From: Mannheimia haemolytica
Lineage (GTDB): Bacteria; Pseudomonadota; Gammaproteobacteria; Enterobacterales; Pasteurellaceae
DNA: 64,000 nucleotides
NCBI RefSeq assembly: GCF_004342115.1
Contig: NZ_SMAC01000002.1
Span: forward strand, 62,001-126,000
Reading direction: 5' to 3'
Shown: positions 35,147 to 45,353 of the stretch, one piece after another
Numbering within the stretch: position 1 is the first letter of the stretch
Layout of the letters: the number at the start of each line of letters is the position of its first letter
Translations under genes and position numbers: made by a program
The notes under the pieces: generated by a model
What the model was told of the DNA's origin: nothing
Database searches by the model: none
Seen by the model: only the letters and a program-made list of their open reading frames with translations

Positions 35147-38100
35147 ATGAATAAAATTTATCGCATTGTTTGGAACCATGCAAAACGAACTTGGATTGTT
35201 GCTTCTAAATTATCAAGAAGTGCTAATAAATCTAATGCAACAAATACATCACTAACCACTAATATTATTAAACTCAGCACACTAAGTCTTGCGCTTTCTG
35301 CAGGTTTTGCAAGTGCTGCAACCTATTCACCAACCTATGGGACCATACCAGATAATAACCCACAAACATCTATCGCAATTGGTGATGGATCTAAAGTTAA
35401 CTCAACACTAGTAAGCACAATAACAGGCTTAGAAGGAAATAGCGGTAAAGTTTCTACAGCATTAGGGTATAACACAACCGCGACAGCCGATTTTTCAACT
35501 GCATTAGGAGGCTTTGCTAACGCTAGTTTTGCTTCAACAGCTGTTGGTGGGCAAGCCACTGCCGATAAACGTTCCGTAGCAGTAGGGTACAATGCAACCG
35601 CAATGGGCTTACGTGAAGTTTTTATTGGCGATCATGCCGGATTAAATCACTCTAACAGCACAGAATACAATATTGGTATTGGTTATTCGGCTAGCTCTAA
35701 TGTAACAGGAAACAATACGATTTCTATTGGTAATACTGCTGGAGACGGTACTAGTGGTAGCCACAATATTGCAATTGGTACTTATGCTAATGCAAAACTA
35801 GCAGGACCTACTACAAATGTAACCAGTGATGATAATATCGCCATCGGTAATTCCGCTCTTGCAAATGGTGTTAATAATTACAAAACTACAGCAGCAACAG
35901 GAGAAACGGTAATAGGAAAAGCAACTGCTGTAGGTAGTCATGCCAATGCAACTGGTATTGTTAGCTCCGCCTATGGTGCTGAAGCTAACGCAACAGCTAT
36001 TCACTCCACAGCAATTGGTGCAAAATCTCAAGCAAATGGCGATAACTCAACAGCAATTGGTTATGAAGCGAAGACTTCAGGCCACGGTGCAACCTCATTA
36101 GGTTATTATGCAAATGCAACAGCAAATTTAACTACTGCTGTTGGTACTCATGCGGGTGCAACCAGCGATTATGCTTCTGCATTTGGTCGTGAAGCCAATG
36201 CAAGTGGAGGTTCTGCAACCGCTTTAGGCAATCGTGCTACTGCATCAGGCGCGGCTTCTGTTGCACTAGGGGTAAGCGCTAAAGCAACAAATCAACGCAC
36301 AATTGCAATCGGAGAATCATCAAATGCTTCCGCCTTTAATGCAACCGCTATAGGTCGAAATGCCACTGCTGAACATACCGATTCGATAACGCTAGGTAGC
36401 AACTCAGTTACAGCTATAGCCATACCAACTACAAATGCAACTGTAAATGGTATTACATATAGTGACTTTGCTGGAACAAATCCAATTGCTACAGTAAGTA
36501 TTGGGGCGGAAGGCAAAGAGAGAACTATCACCAATGTTGCTGCAGGACGTATATCTTTAAGCTCTACAGATGCCATAAACGGTTCACAATTATATTTAAC
36601 ACAACAAGCTATAGGTAATGTTGCTGCAACAACCGCAAATATCTTAGGTGGTGGGGCAGCTGTTACTGAAAATGGAAATATCACTTTCCCAACCTACGCT
36701 TTAGTGAATGGCACACCAGATGCAGATAAAGAAGGCAAACAAGGGAGATACACTACTGTTTCTGCAGCACTAAGCGCATTAAACACAGCGGTGATCAGTC
36801 CGTTAACCTTTGCCGGTGATACAGGAACTAATTTTGAGCGCCATCTAGGTTCAACAGTCAAGATCAAAGGCGGATCTACAGGCATATTAACCGAGAATAA
36901 TATTGGTGTTGTAGCTGATGGCAATAGTACTTTAACCATAAAATTAGCAGAAAAAGTTAACTTAGGCGCTAATGGTTCATTAACAACAGGTGATACCGTT
37001 GTTAACAATACAGGTATCACCATCGCTAACGGCGTTGCAGACAAACCGGTAAGTCTTACTAAATCTGGCTTAGATAATGGCGGTAATAAAATCGCCAATG
37101 TTGCCGCAGGCGATGTAGATACTGATGCGGTCAATGTCAGTCAACTCAAACAAGCTATCAGCAAATTTGCAACTCATTATGTTAGTATTTCAGATGATGG
37201 CATTCAACGTGCTAACTATGATAATTCAGGCTCTAGCGGTGTTAATTCAATGGCTATCGGCGTTGCAACAAGAGCTAATGGTGAGCTGGCAACCGCATTA
37301 GGCTCTGAAGCAGAAGCAAACGGTGAACGTACAACTGCAGTTGGTCCTCGCGCAACAGCTGATGGTATGAATGCAACTTCTATAGGCTACAATGCGAATG
37401 CAAATGCAACAAATGCCCTCGCGGTTGGTTCTGCAGCCAATGCAAATGCTGATACCTCAACAGCTATTGGTACAGCTTCAACAGCGACAGCTACCCGTGC
37501 AACTGCATTAGGCTCTAAATCTGAAGCTACCGGTGAAAATTCAACCGCTGTAGGTTATGAAGCAAGTTCAATCGGTGCAGATTCTCTTGCTGCAGGCTAT
37601 AACGCAAATGCTTCGGGTACACAGTCAACCGCTTTAGGTAACTCTGCTAATGCAGGTGGAATATGGTCAACTTCTGTGGGTAGAAATGCCAATGCTGCAG
37701 GTAGCTCTGCGATTGCTTTAGGTAACAGTGCAAATGCAGCCGGTGTAGCTTCTATTGCATTAGGTGTTTCATCACAAGCAACAACAACTGCTGCAGTGGC
37801 TCTTGGCCAAAATGCAAAAGCAACACACCAAGGTTCTGTTGCATTAGGTACTAACTCTGCAACAGTAGCCACAGTTGCAACAAAAAGTGCAACGCTAAAT
37901 GGCAATACATACACATTTGCAGGTACTACGCCAAGCTCAACTGTAAGTATTGGTTCTGTAGGCAATGAACGTACTTTAACGAATGTTGCAGCAGGTCGTA
38001 TTTCGGACTCATCAACGGATGCTATCAACGGTTCACAACTTTATGCTGCTTATACCGAAATTGATGGTTTAAACACGAAAGTGAATGAGTTAAGTAATGG

Positions 38101-39298
38101 AGCACTTACTTTTGTAGATGATGCTGGTACTGAAATTGTTCGTAAATTAGGTACTTCTCTGAATGTTAAAGGTGGGGCCGATGCAACCATATTGACTGAT
38201 AATAATATCGGTGTAGTGGCAACAGATGCTAACACATTAACAGTTAAATTAGCGAAAGACATTGATTTAACTCCTGCCGGCTCCGTAGCTGTTGGTAATT
38301 CAAAACTAAATAACAACGGCTTAACCATTAATAATGGCCCAAGTGTCACAATGACAGGTGTCGATGCTGGCAAATTAAAAATAACTAATGTAGCTGATGG
38401 TGATATTTCACCTATCTCAGCAGATGCAGTTAATGGTAGCCAACTTTACGATACGGCAAATACTATTGCTACCGCTTTAGGTGGTAATTCAAGTGTAAAT
38501 GCAAATGGTGCTGTTTCAGCCCCAAGCTATACTGTGGTTGATGGCGCTCCTACAAATGAAGTTAGTAAAACGGTCAATAATGTAGGCTCTGCAATTACTG
38601 CGTTAAATGATGCAGTAACCAGCCCACTAACATTTGCAGGTGATACCGGCACGCCATCTCAACGTAAATTAGGTTCTACTGTTACAGTAAAAGGTGGGGT
38701 ATCTAACGAATCACAACTAACTGATAATAATATCGGGGTTATTTCAAATGGTAATGGTTCATTAACGGTTAAATTAGCTAAAGATATTAAAGTTAATTCT
38801 GTCACAGCTCAAACAGTAACAGCTAACATTGCTGTAGCCGATACTGTTAAGACTGGTGATACAACCATTGATACTAATGGATTAACTATTGTAGGGGGAC
38901 CGAGTATAACTAAAACAGGTATTAATGCAGCAGGAACAAAAGTGACTAACGTAAAAGCAGGAACTGAAGATACTGATGCAGTTAACTTTAGCCAATTAAA
39001 AGCAACAGAAAAAAATATCAATAATAAGATCAATAATATTGATTCAAAAGTAAACAAAGTTGATAAACGTTTACGCGCTGGTATTGCTGGTGCAACTGCA
39101 ACCGCAGGTTTACCGCAAGCATATCTACCAGGTAAAAGTATGTTAGCAACGGCTGGAGATACATACCGTAATGAAGCTGCAATCGCAGTAGGTTATTCTC
39201 GGATTTCAGATAACGGGAAGGTTATCTATAAATTAACTGGGAACAGCAATACCAGAGGCGACTTTGGTGGTAGTATTAGCATGGGTTATCAATGGTAA
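35147..39298 (+). CDS. Trimeric autotransporter adhesin (YadA/Hia-like)
   Basis: A 1383-residue surface adhesin. An extended signal peptide region (MNKIYRIVWNHAKRTWIVAS) precedes a normal signal peptide ending near GFASA (about 57). The passenger has two YadA-like head blocks (about 70-425 and about 690-920) made of ~14-residue repeats of the S(T)A(V/I)G type. Each is followed by a neck (ITNVAAGRIS and LTNVAAGRIS, then TDAINGSQLY) and stalk with repeated PLTFAGDTG modules. The last ~70 residues (AGIAGATATAGLPQAY ... GSISMGYQW) are the four-strand trimeric anchor ending in Trp. It should bind host cells or matrix; the receptor is unknown. AGGAG lies seven bases before the ATG. Confidence 0.96.
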   Translation: MNKIYRIVWNHAKRTWIVASKLSRSANKSNATNTSLTTNIIKLSTLSLALSAGFASAATYSPTYGTIPDNNPQTSIAIGDGSKVNSTLVSTITGLEGNSGKVSTALGYNTTATADFSTALGGFANASFASTAVGGQATADKRSVAVGYNATAMGLREVFIGDHAGLNHSNSTEYNIGIGYSASSNVTGNNTISIGNTAGDGTSGSHNIAIGTYANAKLAGPTTNVTSDDNIAIGNSALANGVNNYKTTAATGETVIGKATAVGSHANATGIVSSAYGAEANATAIHSTAIGAKSQANGDNSTAIGYEAKTSGHGATSLGYYANATANLTTAVGTHAGATSDYASAFGREANASGGSATALGNRATASGAASVALGVSAKATNQRTIAIGESSNASAFNATAIGRNATAEHTDSITLGSNSVTAIAIPTTNATVNGITYSDFAGTNPIATVSIGAEGKERTITNVAAGRISLSSTDAINGSQLYLTQQAIGNVAATTANILGGGAAVTENGNITFPTYALVNGTPDADKEGKQGRYTTVSAALSALNTAVISPLTFAGDTGTNFERHLGSTVKIKGGSTGILTENNIGVVADGNSTLTIKLAEKVNLGANGSLTTGDTVVNNTGITIANGVADKPVSLTKSGLDNGGNKIANVAAGDVDTDAVNVSQLKQAISKFATHYVSISDDGIQRANYDNSGSSGVNSMAIGVATRANGELATALGSEAEANGERTTAVGPRATADGMNATSIGYNANANATNALAVGSAANANADTSTAIGTASTATATRATALGSKSEATGENSTAVGYEASSIGADSLAAGYNANASGTQSTALGNSANAGGIWSTSVGRNANAAGSSAIALGNSANAAGVASIALGVSSQATTTAAVALGQNAKATHQGSVALGTNSATVATVATKSATLNGNTYTFAGTTPSSTVSIGSVGNERTLTNVAAGRISDSSTDAINGSQLYAAYTEIDGLNTKVNELSNGALTFVDDAGTEIVRKLGTSLNVKGGADATILTDNNIGVVATDANTLTVKLAKDIDLTPAGSVAVGNSKLNNNGLTINNGPSVTMTGVDAGKLKITNVADGDISPISADAVNGSQLYDTANTIATALGGNSSVNANGAVSAPSYTVVDGAPTNEVSKTVNNVGSAITALNDAVTSPLTFAGDTGTPSQRKLGSTVTVKGGVSNESQLTDNNIGVISNGNGSLTVKLAKDIKVNSVTAQTVTANIAVADTVKTGDTTIDTNGLTIVGGPSITKTGINAAGTKVTNVKAGTEDTDAVNFSQLKATEKNINNKINNIDSKVNKVDKRLRAGIAGATATAGLPQAYLPGKSMLATAGDTYRNEAAIAVGYSRISDNGKVIYKLTGNSNTRGDFGGSISMGYQW

Positions 39299-39330
39299 TT
39301 TTCCAATAGAAAATTGATTTATTGCTGAAT

Positions 39331-39370
39331 AAAAAAGGTTTACAGAGTTTCTGATCTGTAAACCTTTTTT
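39331..39370. terminator. Bidirectional terminator after the adhesin gene
   Basis: AAAAAAGGTTTACAG (39331-39345) and CTGTAAACCTTTTTT (39356-39370) form a perfect 15-bp stem with U-runs on both strands, between convergent genes. Confidence 0.92.
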
Positions 39371-39387
39371 CTATAATTATCTATCAA

Positions 39388-41160
39388 TTATGGATTAAAA
39401 GGGAAGAAAATCGGAATTAATACTATCCCTAAAATCCAATAGATTACATTTAGCGGTAAACCAATTTTAATAAAATCTGTGAATTTATAGCCACCTGCAC
39501 CGTATACCATCGTGTTGGTTTGATAGCCAACAGGGGTCATAAAGCTGGTCGCAGCCGCAAACATTACGGCAATAATGAATGGGGAAGCATCTACCCCTAA
39601 CATTTTAGCGGTAGAAACCGCAATAGGCGTAAGCAACACGGCAGTCCCTGCATTACTCATAAATTCGGTTAACACCATTGTCAGTAAATATAATACAGCT
39701 AACACCACTAAAGGCCCGAACTCCCCTACTTTACCAAGCGTGTTATCAACAATAAATTGCGCCGCCCCACTATTTGCCATCGCTTCACCTAATGGCAGTA
39801 ATCCAGCTAAGACTAAAATGATTTTCCAGTCAATAGATTGATAGGCTTCTTCAGCCGTTAAACAACCAGCAACACACATCGCAACTGCACCAATTAAGGC
39901 ACTCACTGAAATAGGAACCCAGCCTAAGGCTGCTGTTGCCACCACCAAAACCATTACCCCTAAAGCAAATTTACTTTTCCACGATTCCTCCGTTTTGACT
40001 AAATCAGAAGATAACACAATAAAGTCTTTATCTTGGCGTAACGTCTCCATATCCTCTTTTGGTAATGTGAGTAATAAAATATCCCCCATTTTAAAAGCAG
40101 TGGTGCGTAAACGCTCACGAATTACTTTACTTTGGCGTTGAATGCCTAACACCGTTGCATTTTTATTCCAACGCTGTTGTAAAATAGGAATAGTCCCTCC
40201 TATCCAACGAGAAATAGGAGAAATCATCACTTCAGCCACCATCAAGTCTTCATCCAGATTATCTTCATCATTCTCACGGCGTCCATACACAACGTGGTGC
40301 AATCCATATTTTTCTCGTACTTTTGCTAAATTTTCCGATTCACCCCGCAACAATAAAATATCATGTTTTTGCAATACTTGATGACTCGGTGTCGATAATC
40401 TTTCCCCATCACGCAAAACACCAATAGTAAATAGATTAAATTCTTCATTTAATCCTGATTCAAATGTACTTTTGCCAATTAATACAGAGTCTTTATTTAC
40501 TTTAAGTTCAGAAACATATTTTCCAAACCCCTCACCATCTTCAAGTTGCAAATGTGATTCGGGTAATAAGAAACGGCTGGTCACTAATAAATAGGCAACC
40601 CCAACCACTAAAAAAATAATCCCCAAAGGGGCAAATTCAAACATACCGAAACCGGAATGCCCTTGCTTTTGAGCGATTGCATTAACTAATAGATTAGTGG
40701 AAGTGCCGATCAGTGTACAAACACCTGCCATTTGAGAAGAAAATGATAACGGAATAAGGGCTTTGGAAGGAGCCATTTTTATATTCTGTGCTGCGACAAT
40801 CACAATCGGAATTAATACTGCGACCACTGCCGTATTATTCACAAAAGGAGAAACAGCAGCATTTACGCCACAGAGTACAAGCAAGAATAACCAAGGGGAT
40901 TTTACCTTAGCAAGTAAACTGCCTACACTATCTAAAGCACCACTATTTTGTAAACCAGCAGCTAATACAAACATTGCAGTTACGGTTACAGTAGCTGAGT
41001 TTGAAAATCCACTCAGAGCAGATTTGGTATCAACCTGCCCTAATAATACTAATGAACACAGCACTAAAATCGCAACTGCGTCCATTCGCATTTTTTCAGT
41101 TGCAAATAAAAATACGGCAATCCCAGTGACCGCCAATGTTGCAACAATATCCCAAGACAT
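39388..41160 (-). CDS. SLC13/DASS-type transporter with two RCK_C domains
   Basis: A 590-residue permease. N-terminal helices to about 200 contain VSPFVNNTAVVAVLIPIV and LIGTSTNLLVN, the duplicated SNT motif region of the divalent anion:Na+ symporter family. The cytoplasmic insert at about 210-390 has two TrkA-C (RCK_C) domains. The second helix bundle has FMSNAGTAVLLTPIA and FMTPVGYQTNTMVYG. Proteins of this layout are often annotated as sulfate, dicarboxylate or potassium-related transporters; the substrate here is not evident. The ATG at 41160 has AAGGAG before it; the frame upstream is not used. It follows rluB by 64 bases. Confidence 0.85.
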   Translation of the reverse strand: MSWDIVATLAVTGIAVFLFATEKMRMDAVAILVLCSLVLLGQVDTKSALSGFSNSATVTVTAMFVLAAGLQNSGALDSVGSLLAKVKSPWLFLLVLCGVNAAVSPFVNNTAVVAVLIPIVIVAAQNIKMAPSKALIPLSFSSQMAGVCTLIGTSTNLLVNAIAQKQGHSGFGMFEFAPLGIIFLVVGVAYLLVTSRFLLPESHLQLEDGEGFGKYVSELKVNKDSVLIGKSTFESGLNEEFNLFTIGVLRDGERLSTPSHQVLQKHDILLLRGESENLAKVREKYGLHHVVYGRRENDEDNLDEDLMVAEVMISPISRWIGGTIPILQQRWNKNATVLGIQRQSKVIRERLRTTAFKMGDILLLTLPKEDMETLRQDKDFIVLSSDLVKTEESWKSKFALGVMVLVVATAALGWVPISVSALIGAVAMCVAGCLTAEEAYQSIDWKIILVLAGLLPLGEAMANSGAAQFIVDNTLGKVGEFGPLVVLAVLYLLTMVLTEFMSNAGTAVLLTPIAVSTAKMLGVDASPFIIAVMFAAATSFMTPVGYQTNTMVYGAGGYKFTDFIKIGLPLNVIYWILGIVLIPIFFPFNP

Positions 41161-41224
41161 AAATGCTCCTTTTTGAAAGAAAATAGCTGCATTAGCAGAA
41201 CTAATGCAGCCCCAAAGATGGTGT

Positions 41225-42292
41225 TTAGCCACGATATTTTTGATGTTGTTTTACCGCTTTACGAATTTGACGGATATTGGTTCGGCGGCGGTTTACCCCC
41301 ACTTCCACTTTAGTTTCAGTCTCCGGCGGTAACCCTACCAGCTCACGCAAGTAATTGACTTGTTCTAAGCCCATTTCTTCCCAGCCGCCACGAGGTAAGC
41401 CTTTATCTAATTTGATATTGCCGTAACGGATACGAATCAAACGGCTGACTTCTACCCCTTGCGATTCCCACAGGCGGCGAACCTCACGGTTACGCCCTTC
41501 GGTTAAAGTCACATCAAACCATTGGTTCAAGCCTGTGCCACCCACAACCTTAATTTGTTTAAAGTTTGCCGGTCCGTCTTCCAACTGAACGCCTTTGCGT
41601 AAGCGTTGTAACATCGCATCGTCAATGTTGCCGAACACACGCACCGAATATTCACGTTCGACTTCACGGCTTGGGTGCATTAAACGGTTGGCTAATTCGC
41701 CATCGGTAGTGAACAATAATAAGCCTGAGGTGTTAATATCTAACCGCCCGACCGCAATCCAACGAGCGCCACTTAAACGAGGCAAGCGGTCAAATACGGT
41801 GGCTCGTCCTTCCGGATCGGAACGGGTGCAAAGTTCCCCTTCCGGTTTGTAATACATTAATACACGGCAGATCTCTTTTTGTGCCGGCATTAAATTAACT
41901 AAATGTCCGTCAATGCGGATTTTAGTCGATGAGCTAACCTGCACACGATCACCAAGAGTAGCCATTTTACCGTCCACGCTCACTCGTCCAGCAGCGATAA
42001 TCTCTTCTAATTCACGGCGAGAACCTTGCCCTGCTCGCGCTAAGATTTTTTGTAGCTTTTCACCTACTACTTTGGCTTTTTTCTCTTGAGATGCCACTTC
42101 ACTAGCGGTCGTTTTTTCCACTTTTTTTGCAATTCTTTGCGTTAATGGCTTAGAAGTTGGACGTGGTGGTTTTTCTGACGTTTTACCAAATTTGCGTTCA
42201 GATTTTTGCTCTTCTTTTTTAAATGAGGGACGGCTTTCACCACGTTTGTCTGCACGGAAAGTCGCAGTTGATTTTTTTTGAAAAGTTGTCAT
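41225..42292 (-). CDS. rluB: 23S rRNA pseudouridine(2605) synthase
   Basis: A 355-residue protein with a basic N-terminal extension (1-75). An S4 RNA-binding domain follows (about 77-135, [20 protein letters not shown]), then the RsuA-family catalytic domain with [17 protein letters not shown], whose Asp is the nucleophile. The extra basic C-terminal tail ([21 protein letters not shown] is 21 long; its first 20 residues show the composition) is usual for RluB. E. coli keeps rluB next to yciO and trpE, as here. Confidence 0.92.
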   Translation of the reverse strand: MTTFQKKSTATFRADKRGESRPSFKKEEQKSERKFGKTSEKPPRPTSKPLTQRIAKKVEKTTASEVASQEKKAKVVGEKLQKILARAGQGSRRELEEIIAAGRVSVDGKMATLGDRVQVSSSTKIRIDGHLVNLMPAQKEICRVLMYYKPEGELCTRSDPEGRATVFDRLPRLSGARWIAVGRLDINTSGLLLFTTDGELANRLMHPSREVEREYSVRVFGNIDDAMLQRLRKGVQLEDGPANFKQIKVVGGTGLNQWFDVTLTEGRNREVRRLWESQGVEVSRLIRIRYGNIKLDKGLPRGGWEEMGLEQVNYLRELVGLPPETETKVEVGVNRRRTNIRQIRKAVKQHQKYRG

Positions 42293-42339
42293 AAGGTTCC
42301 TTTTGTCGCTTTCACAAGCGTCTGAATTTGATTTTCATT

Positions 42340-42403
42340 GTAGGGACAGGTCCTGTGTCTGTCCAAATAACGATATTAATACGGACTGGCACAGCCCCCC
42401 TAC
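42340..42403. repeat. Imperfect inverted repeat between yciO and rluB
   Basis: Arms GTAGGGACAGG...GTCTGTCC (from 42340) and GGACTGGCACAGCCCCCCTAC (to 42403; 21 bases in two blocks, GGACTGGCACAG and CCCCCCTAC) are diverged reverse complements. They belong to the same GTAGGG-type dispersed family as 1645 and 26428. Confidence 0.6.
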
Positions 42404-42437
42404 GCATAATTCTATATATTAATCATACAACATCAAT

Positions 42438-43055
42438 TTAATTAAACGGTGTTGGATCGCCCGATCCTTCTCGAATAATAACCGGCACGTCATCGGTTAA
42501 GTCAACTACCGTTGTAGGCTGCTGCCCTAAATAACCACCGTGGATAATTAAATCCACCCGATTTTGCAAATGATCCCGAATTTCATCAGGGTCTGACTCG
42601 GTCATTTCCGTCTCCGGCAACATTAACGAGCAAGAAAGAATCGGCTCACCTAAGGCGGAAATTAACGCCAATGCGATCGCATTATCCGGCACACGAATCC
42701 CCACTGTTTTACGCTTTGTCATCAGCCTGCGAGGAAGTTCCTTAGTTGCCGGCAGAATAAAAGTATAAGGATTCGGGGTATTATTCTTAATTAAGCGATA
42801 GGCTTGATTATTGACCAACGCGTAGATAGAAAGCTCGGATAAATCACTACAAACTAAGGTAAAATTGTGATTTTCCGGCAATTTACGAATTGCTACAATT
42901 CTATCCATTGCGTGCTTATCGCCCATTGCACAACCGAGAGCATAGCCTGAATCGGTAGGGTAAACAATTACGCCACCGTTTCGAATAATCTCTACCGCTT
43001 GGTTAATTAAGCGTTGCTGTGGGTTGTCGGGGTGGATATAAAAAAATTGTGTCAT
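42438..43055 (-). CDS. yciO: YciO, Sua5/YrdC-family protein
   Basis: A 205-residue protein almost identical in layout to E. coli YciO (opening FFYIHPDNPQQRLINQAVEI; closing TTVVDLTDDVPVIIREG). It has the YrdC fold with the KxR...SxN-type nucleotide site in altered form. YciO is a paralogue of the threonylcarbamoyl-adenylate synthase TsaC, and its own role is less certain. It is divergent from the trp operon, sharing a 141-base intergenic region, as in E. coli. Confidence 0.93.
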   Translation of the reverse strand: MTQFFYIHPDNPQQRLINQAVEIIRNGGVIVYPTDSGYALGCAMGDKHAMDRIVAIRKLPENHNFTLVCSDLSELSIYALVNNQAYRLIKNNTPNPYTFILPATKELPRRLMTKRKTVGIRVPDNAIALALISALGEPILSCSLMLPETEMTESDPDEIRDHLQNRVDLIIHGGYLGQQPTTVVDLTDDVPVIIREGSGDPTPFN

Positions 43056-43139
43056 AGTCTCAAGCCTTCGACTTTCTAAAAATTGGGCTAATTATACACC
43101 AAGTTCGCCCAAGCTCGCATAATTATCTGGAATAATTGC

Positions 43140-43173
43140 TTGACTTCTTTTTAATGTACTAGTTTAATAGTAC
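43140..43173 (+). promoter_or_regulatory. trp promoter overlapped by a TrpR operator
   Basis: TTGACT (43140-43145), 17 bases, TTTAAT (43163-43168). The near-palindrome GTACTAGTTTAATAGTAC (43156-43173) covers the -10 and matches the E. coli trp operator core (GTACTAGTTAACTAGTAC) at all but two positions. Transcription would start near 43175, only about 22 bases before the trpE ATG. Confidence 0.88.
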
Positions 43174-43196
43174 GAAAAATTGAATAGGAATTTGCT

Positions 43197-44753
43197 ATGC
43201 CTCAATTAACGATTACTCAAACAGAATTACCCTATTTTGCCGATACGACCCGTGTTTATTACGCATTATGCGGCGAACGCCCACATACGCTATTATTAGA
43301 TTCAGCGGAAATTCAAAGTAAAAACAGTGTAAAAAGTTTGCTGTTTGCGAAATCGGCAGTGCATATTTTCTGTGAAGATCAAACCGTGACTTTCCACGCT
43401 TTAACCCCAAACGGAGAAGCGGTTTTACCTTTGATTGCAAACGCATTGAGCCTGTTAAACCCTGCTCCGACTTGCAAATTTTTAGACAAAAACGACCGCT
43501 TGCAAGCGATTTTCCCAACCATCAGCAACCAGTTAGATGAAGACAGCAAGCTCAAAACCACCACCGTGTTTGACGGGCTAAGAACGGTGAGCCAACTGTT
43601 TGCTGATTCCACATCGCCTATCTATTTGGGCGGATTATTTAGCTACGATTTGGTAACAAATTTTATTCCGATGGAAAATATCAGCCTGCAAGATGATGGC
43701 TTAAGTTGCCCAGATTACACTTTCTATTTAGCAGAGCAACTGGTTACAATCGACCACCAAACCGAAACTGCGGTGCTAAACACCTTCTGTTTTGAACCGA
43801 ATGAACAAACCAATTTGAACCAACAAGCGGTCGAATTTACGCAAAAACTTGCAAATCTGTCACATATTGAACTGCCTCTAGCGAACCAAACCGCAACGAG
43901 TGAGGCAACCGCCAATATTGAAGATGAAGATTTCAAAGCGATTATCCGCAAACTCAAACACCATATTAATATCGGTGATGTGTTCCAAATTGTGCCCTCT
44001 CGCCGTTTCAGCTTGCCTTGCCCGAATACTCTTGCCAGCTATAAACAGCTCAAAATCAACAATCCAAGCCCGTATATGTTCTATATGCAGGGCGAAAATT
44101 TCACTCTGTTTGGGGCGTCGCCTGAAAGTGCGTTGAAATATTCGCAAGCCAACCGCCAGTTGGAAATTTACCCGATTGCCGGCTCTCGCCCACGCGGTTT
44201 TGATGAACAAGGTAATATCGATCCTGAATTAGATTCCCGTTTGGAATTAGAACTGCGTTTAGACCAAAAAGAGCTTGCCGAACATTTAATGTTAGTCGAT
44301 CTTGCCCGCAATGATGTGGCTCGTGTGAGCGAATCCGGCACTCGCCGTGTGGTTGATTTAATGCAAATTGACCGCTATTCGCAAATTATGCACTTAGTTT
44401 CTCGTGTGATCGGCACACTTAGAAAAGATCTTGACGCTCTGCACGCTTATCAAGCTTGTATGAATATGGGAACGCTAACTGGTGCTCCGAAAATTAAGGC
44501 AATGCAACTGATCTACCAAGTCGAGCAACAAAAACGCCATAGCTACGGCGGTGCGGTGGGCTATTTAACCTCAGACGGCAATTTAGATACCTGTATCGTG
44601 ATCCGTTCCGCCTTTGTTCAAAATGGCATTGCCTATGTGCAAGCTGGTTGTGGTGAGGTGCTGGATTCCGATCCACAATTAGAGGCAGATGAAACACGCC
44701 ATAAAGCACGCGCGGTGTTAAAAGCGATTGGGCAGGTGAATGCAAAAGCATAA
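43197..44753 (+). CDS. trpE: Anthranilate synthase component I
   Basis: A 518-residue chorismate-utilising enzyme that makes anthranilate with ammonia from TrpG. The N-terminal part carries the tryptophan feedback element LLLDSAE (about 33-39). The C-terminal domain has FQIVPSRRFSL, the SPYMFYMQ segment, PIAGSRPRG, then LVDLARNDVARV and GTLTGAPKIKAMQ with the catalytic and magnesium-binding residues. The ATG has AGGAATTTGCT before it. First gene of the trp unit. Confidence 0.97.
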   Translation: MPQLTITQTELPYFADTTRVYYALCGERPHTLLLDSAEIQSKNSVKSLLFAKSAVHIFCEDQTVTFHALTPNGEAVLPLIANALSLLNPAPTCKFLDKNDRLQAIFPTISNQLDEDSKLKTTTVFDGLRTVSQLFADSTSPIYLGGLFSYDLVTNFIPMENISLQDDGLSCPDYTFYLAEQLVTIDHQTETAVLNTFCFEPNEQTNLNQQAVEFTQKLANLSHIELPLANQTATSEATANIEDEDFKAIIRKLKHHINIGDVFQIVPSRRFSLPCPNTLASYKQLKINNPSPYMFYMQGENFTLFGASPESALKYSQANRQLEIYPIAGSRPRGFDEQGNIDPELDSRLELELRLDQKELAEHLMLVDLARNDVARVSESGTRRVVDLMQIDRYSQIMHLVSRVIGTLRKDLDALHAYQACMNMGTLTGAPKIKAMQLIYQVEQQKRHSYGGAVGYLTSDGNLDTCIVIRSAFVQNGIAYVQAGCGEVLDSDPQLEADETRHKARAVLKAIGQVNAKA

Positions 44754-44762
44754 GGACAAACT

Positions 44763-45353
44763 ATGGCAAATATTCTTTTTATTGATAATTTCGACTCTTT
44801 TACCTATAACTTGGTCGATCAATTTCGTGAATTAGGGCATCAGGTAACGATTTTCCGCAATGATTATCCGCTTGAGGATTTTTTAGCCAAAGCTGAAACC
44901 ACCGAAAATTGTTTGGTTGCCCTTTCCCCCGGCCCGGGTAATCCGGCTGAGGCAGGCAATTTATTGGAAATTATTCGCCGTCTGAAAGACAAAGTACCGA
45001 TGATTGGCATTTGTTTAGGACATCAAGCTCTAATTGAGGCCTTTGGCGGCAAAGTAGTGCATACCGGCACAGTATTGCACGGCAAAGTTTCTCGTATTGA
45101 ACACGATAACCAAGCGATGTTTTCAGGCATTAACAATCCAATGCCTGTCGCTCGTTATCACTCATTAATGGGCGATGAATTACCGGCAGAATTTATCGTT
45201 AATGCGAAATTTGAACATATTGTGATGGCAATTCGCCACAAAACCTTACCGATTTGCGGTTTCCAGTTCCACCCGGAATCCATTTTAACCGTGCAAGGCA
45301 CAAAATTACTTAAGCAGTCGGTGGAATGGTTATTAGGAGAAAAAAATGATTAG
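44763..45353 (+). CDS. trpG: Anthranilate synthase component II (glutamine amidotransferase)
   Basis: A 196-residue class I amidotransferase. Catalytic Cys84 lies in GICLGHQA, and the His-Glu pair in FQFHPESIL. LSPGPGNPAEAG forms the oxyanion/glutamine loop. It is a separate gene, not fused to trpD as in E. coli. It starts nine bases after trpE and overlaps the next gene by eight bases. Confidence 0.95.
   Translation: MANILFIDNFDSFTYNLVDQFRELGHQVTIFRNDYPLEDFLAKAETTENCLVALSPGPGNPAEAGNLLEIIRRLKDKVPMIGICLGHQALIEAFGGKVVHTGTVLHGKVSRIEHDNQAMFSGINNPMPVARYHSLMGDELPAEFIVNAKFEHIVMAIRHKTLPICGFQFHPESILTVQGTKLLKQSVEWLLGEKND

Noticed and set aside
35335-39057. Several long minus-strand open frames opposite the adhesin gene
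   Set aside because: They are low-complexity Val/Ala/Pro translations of the repeated adhesin DNA; codon bias and motifs clearly support the plus strand.
43213-44751. Minus-strand open frames over trpE, up to 110 codons
   Set aside because: Shadows of a fully conserved gene; no starts with ribosome-binding sites.
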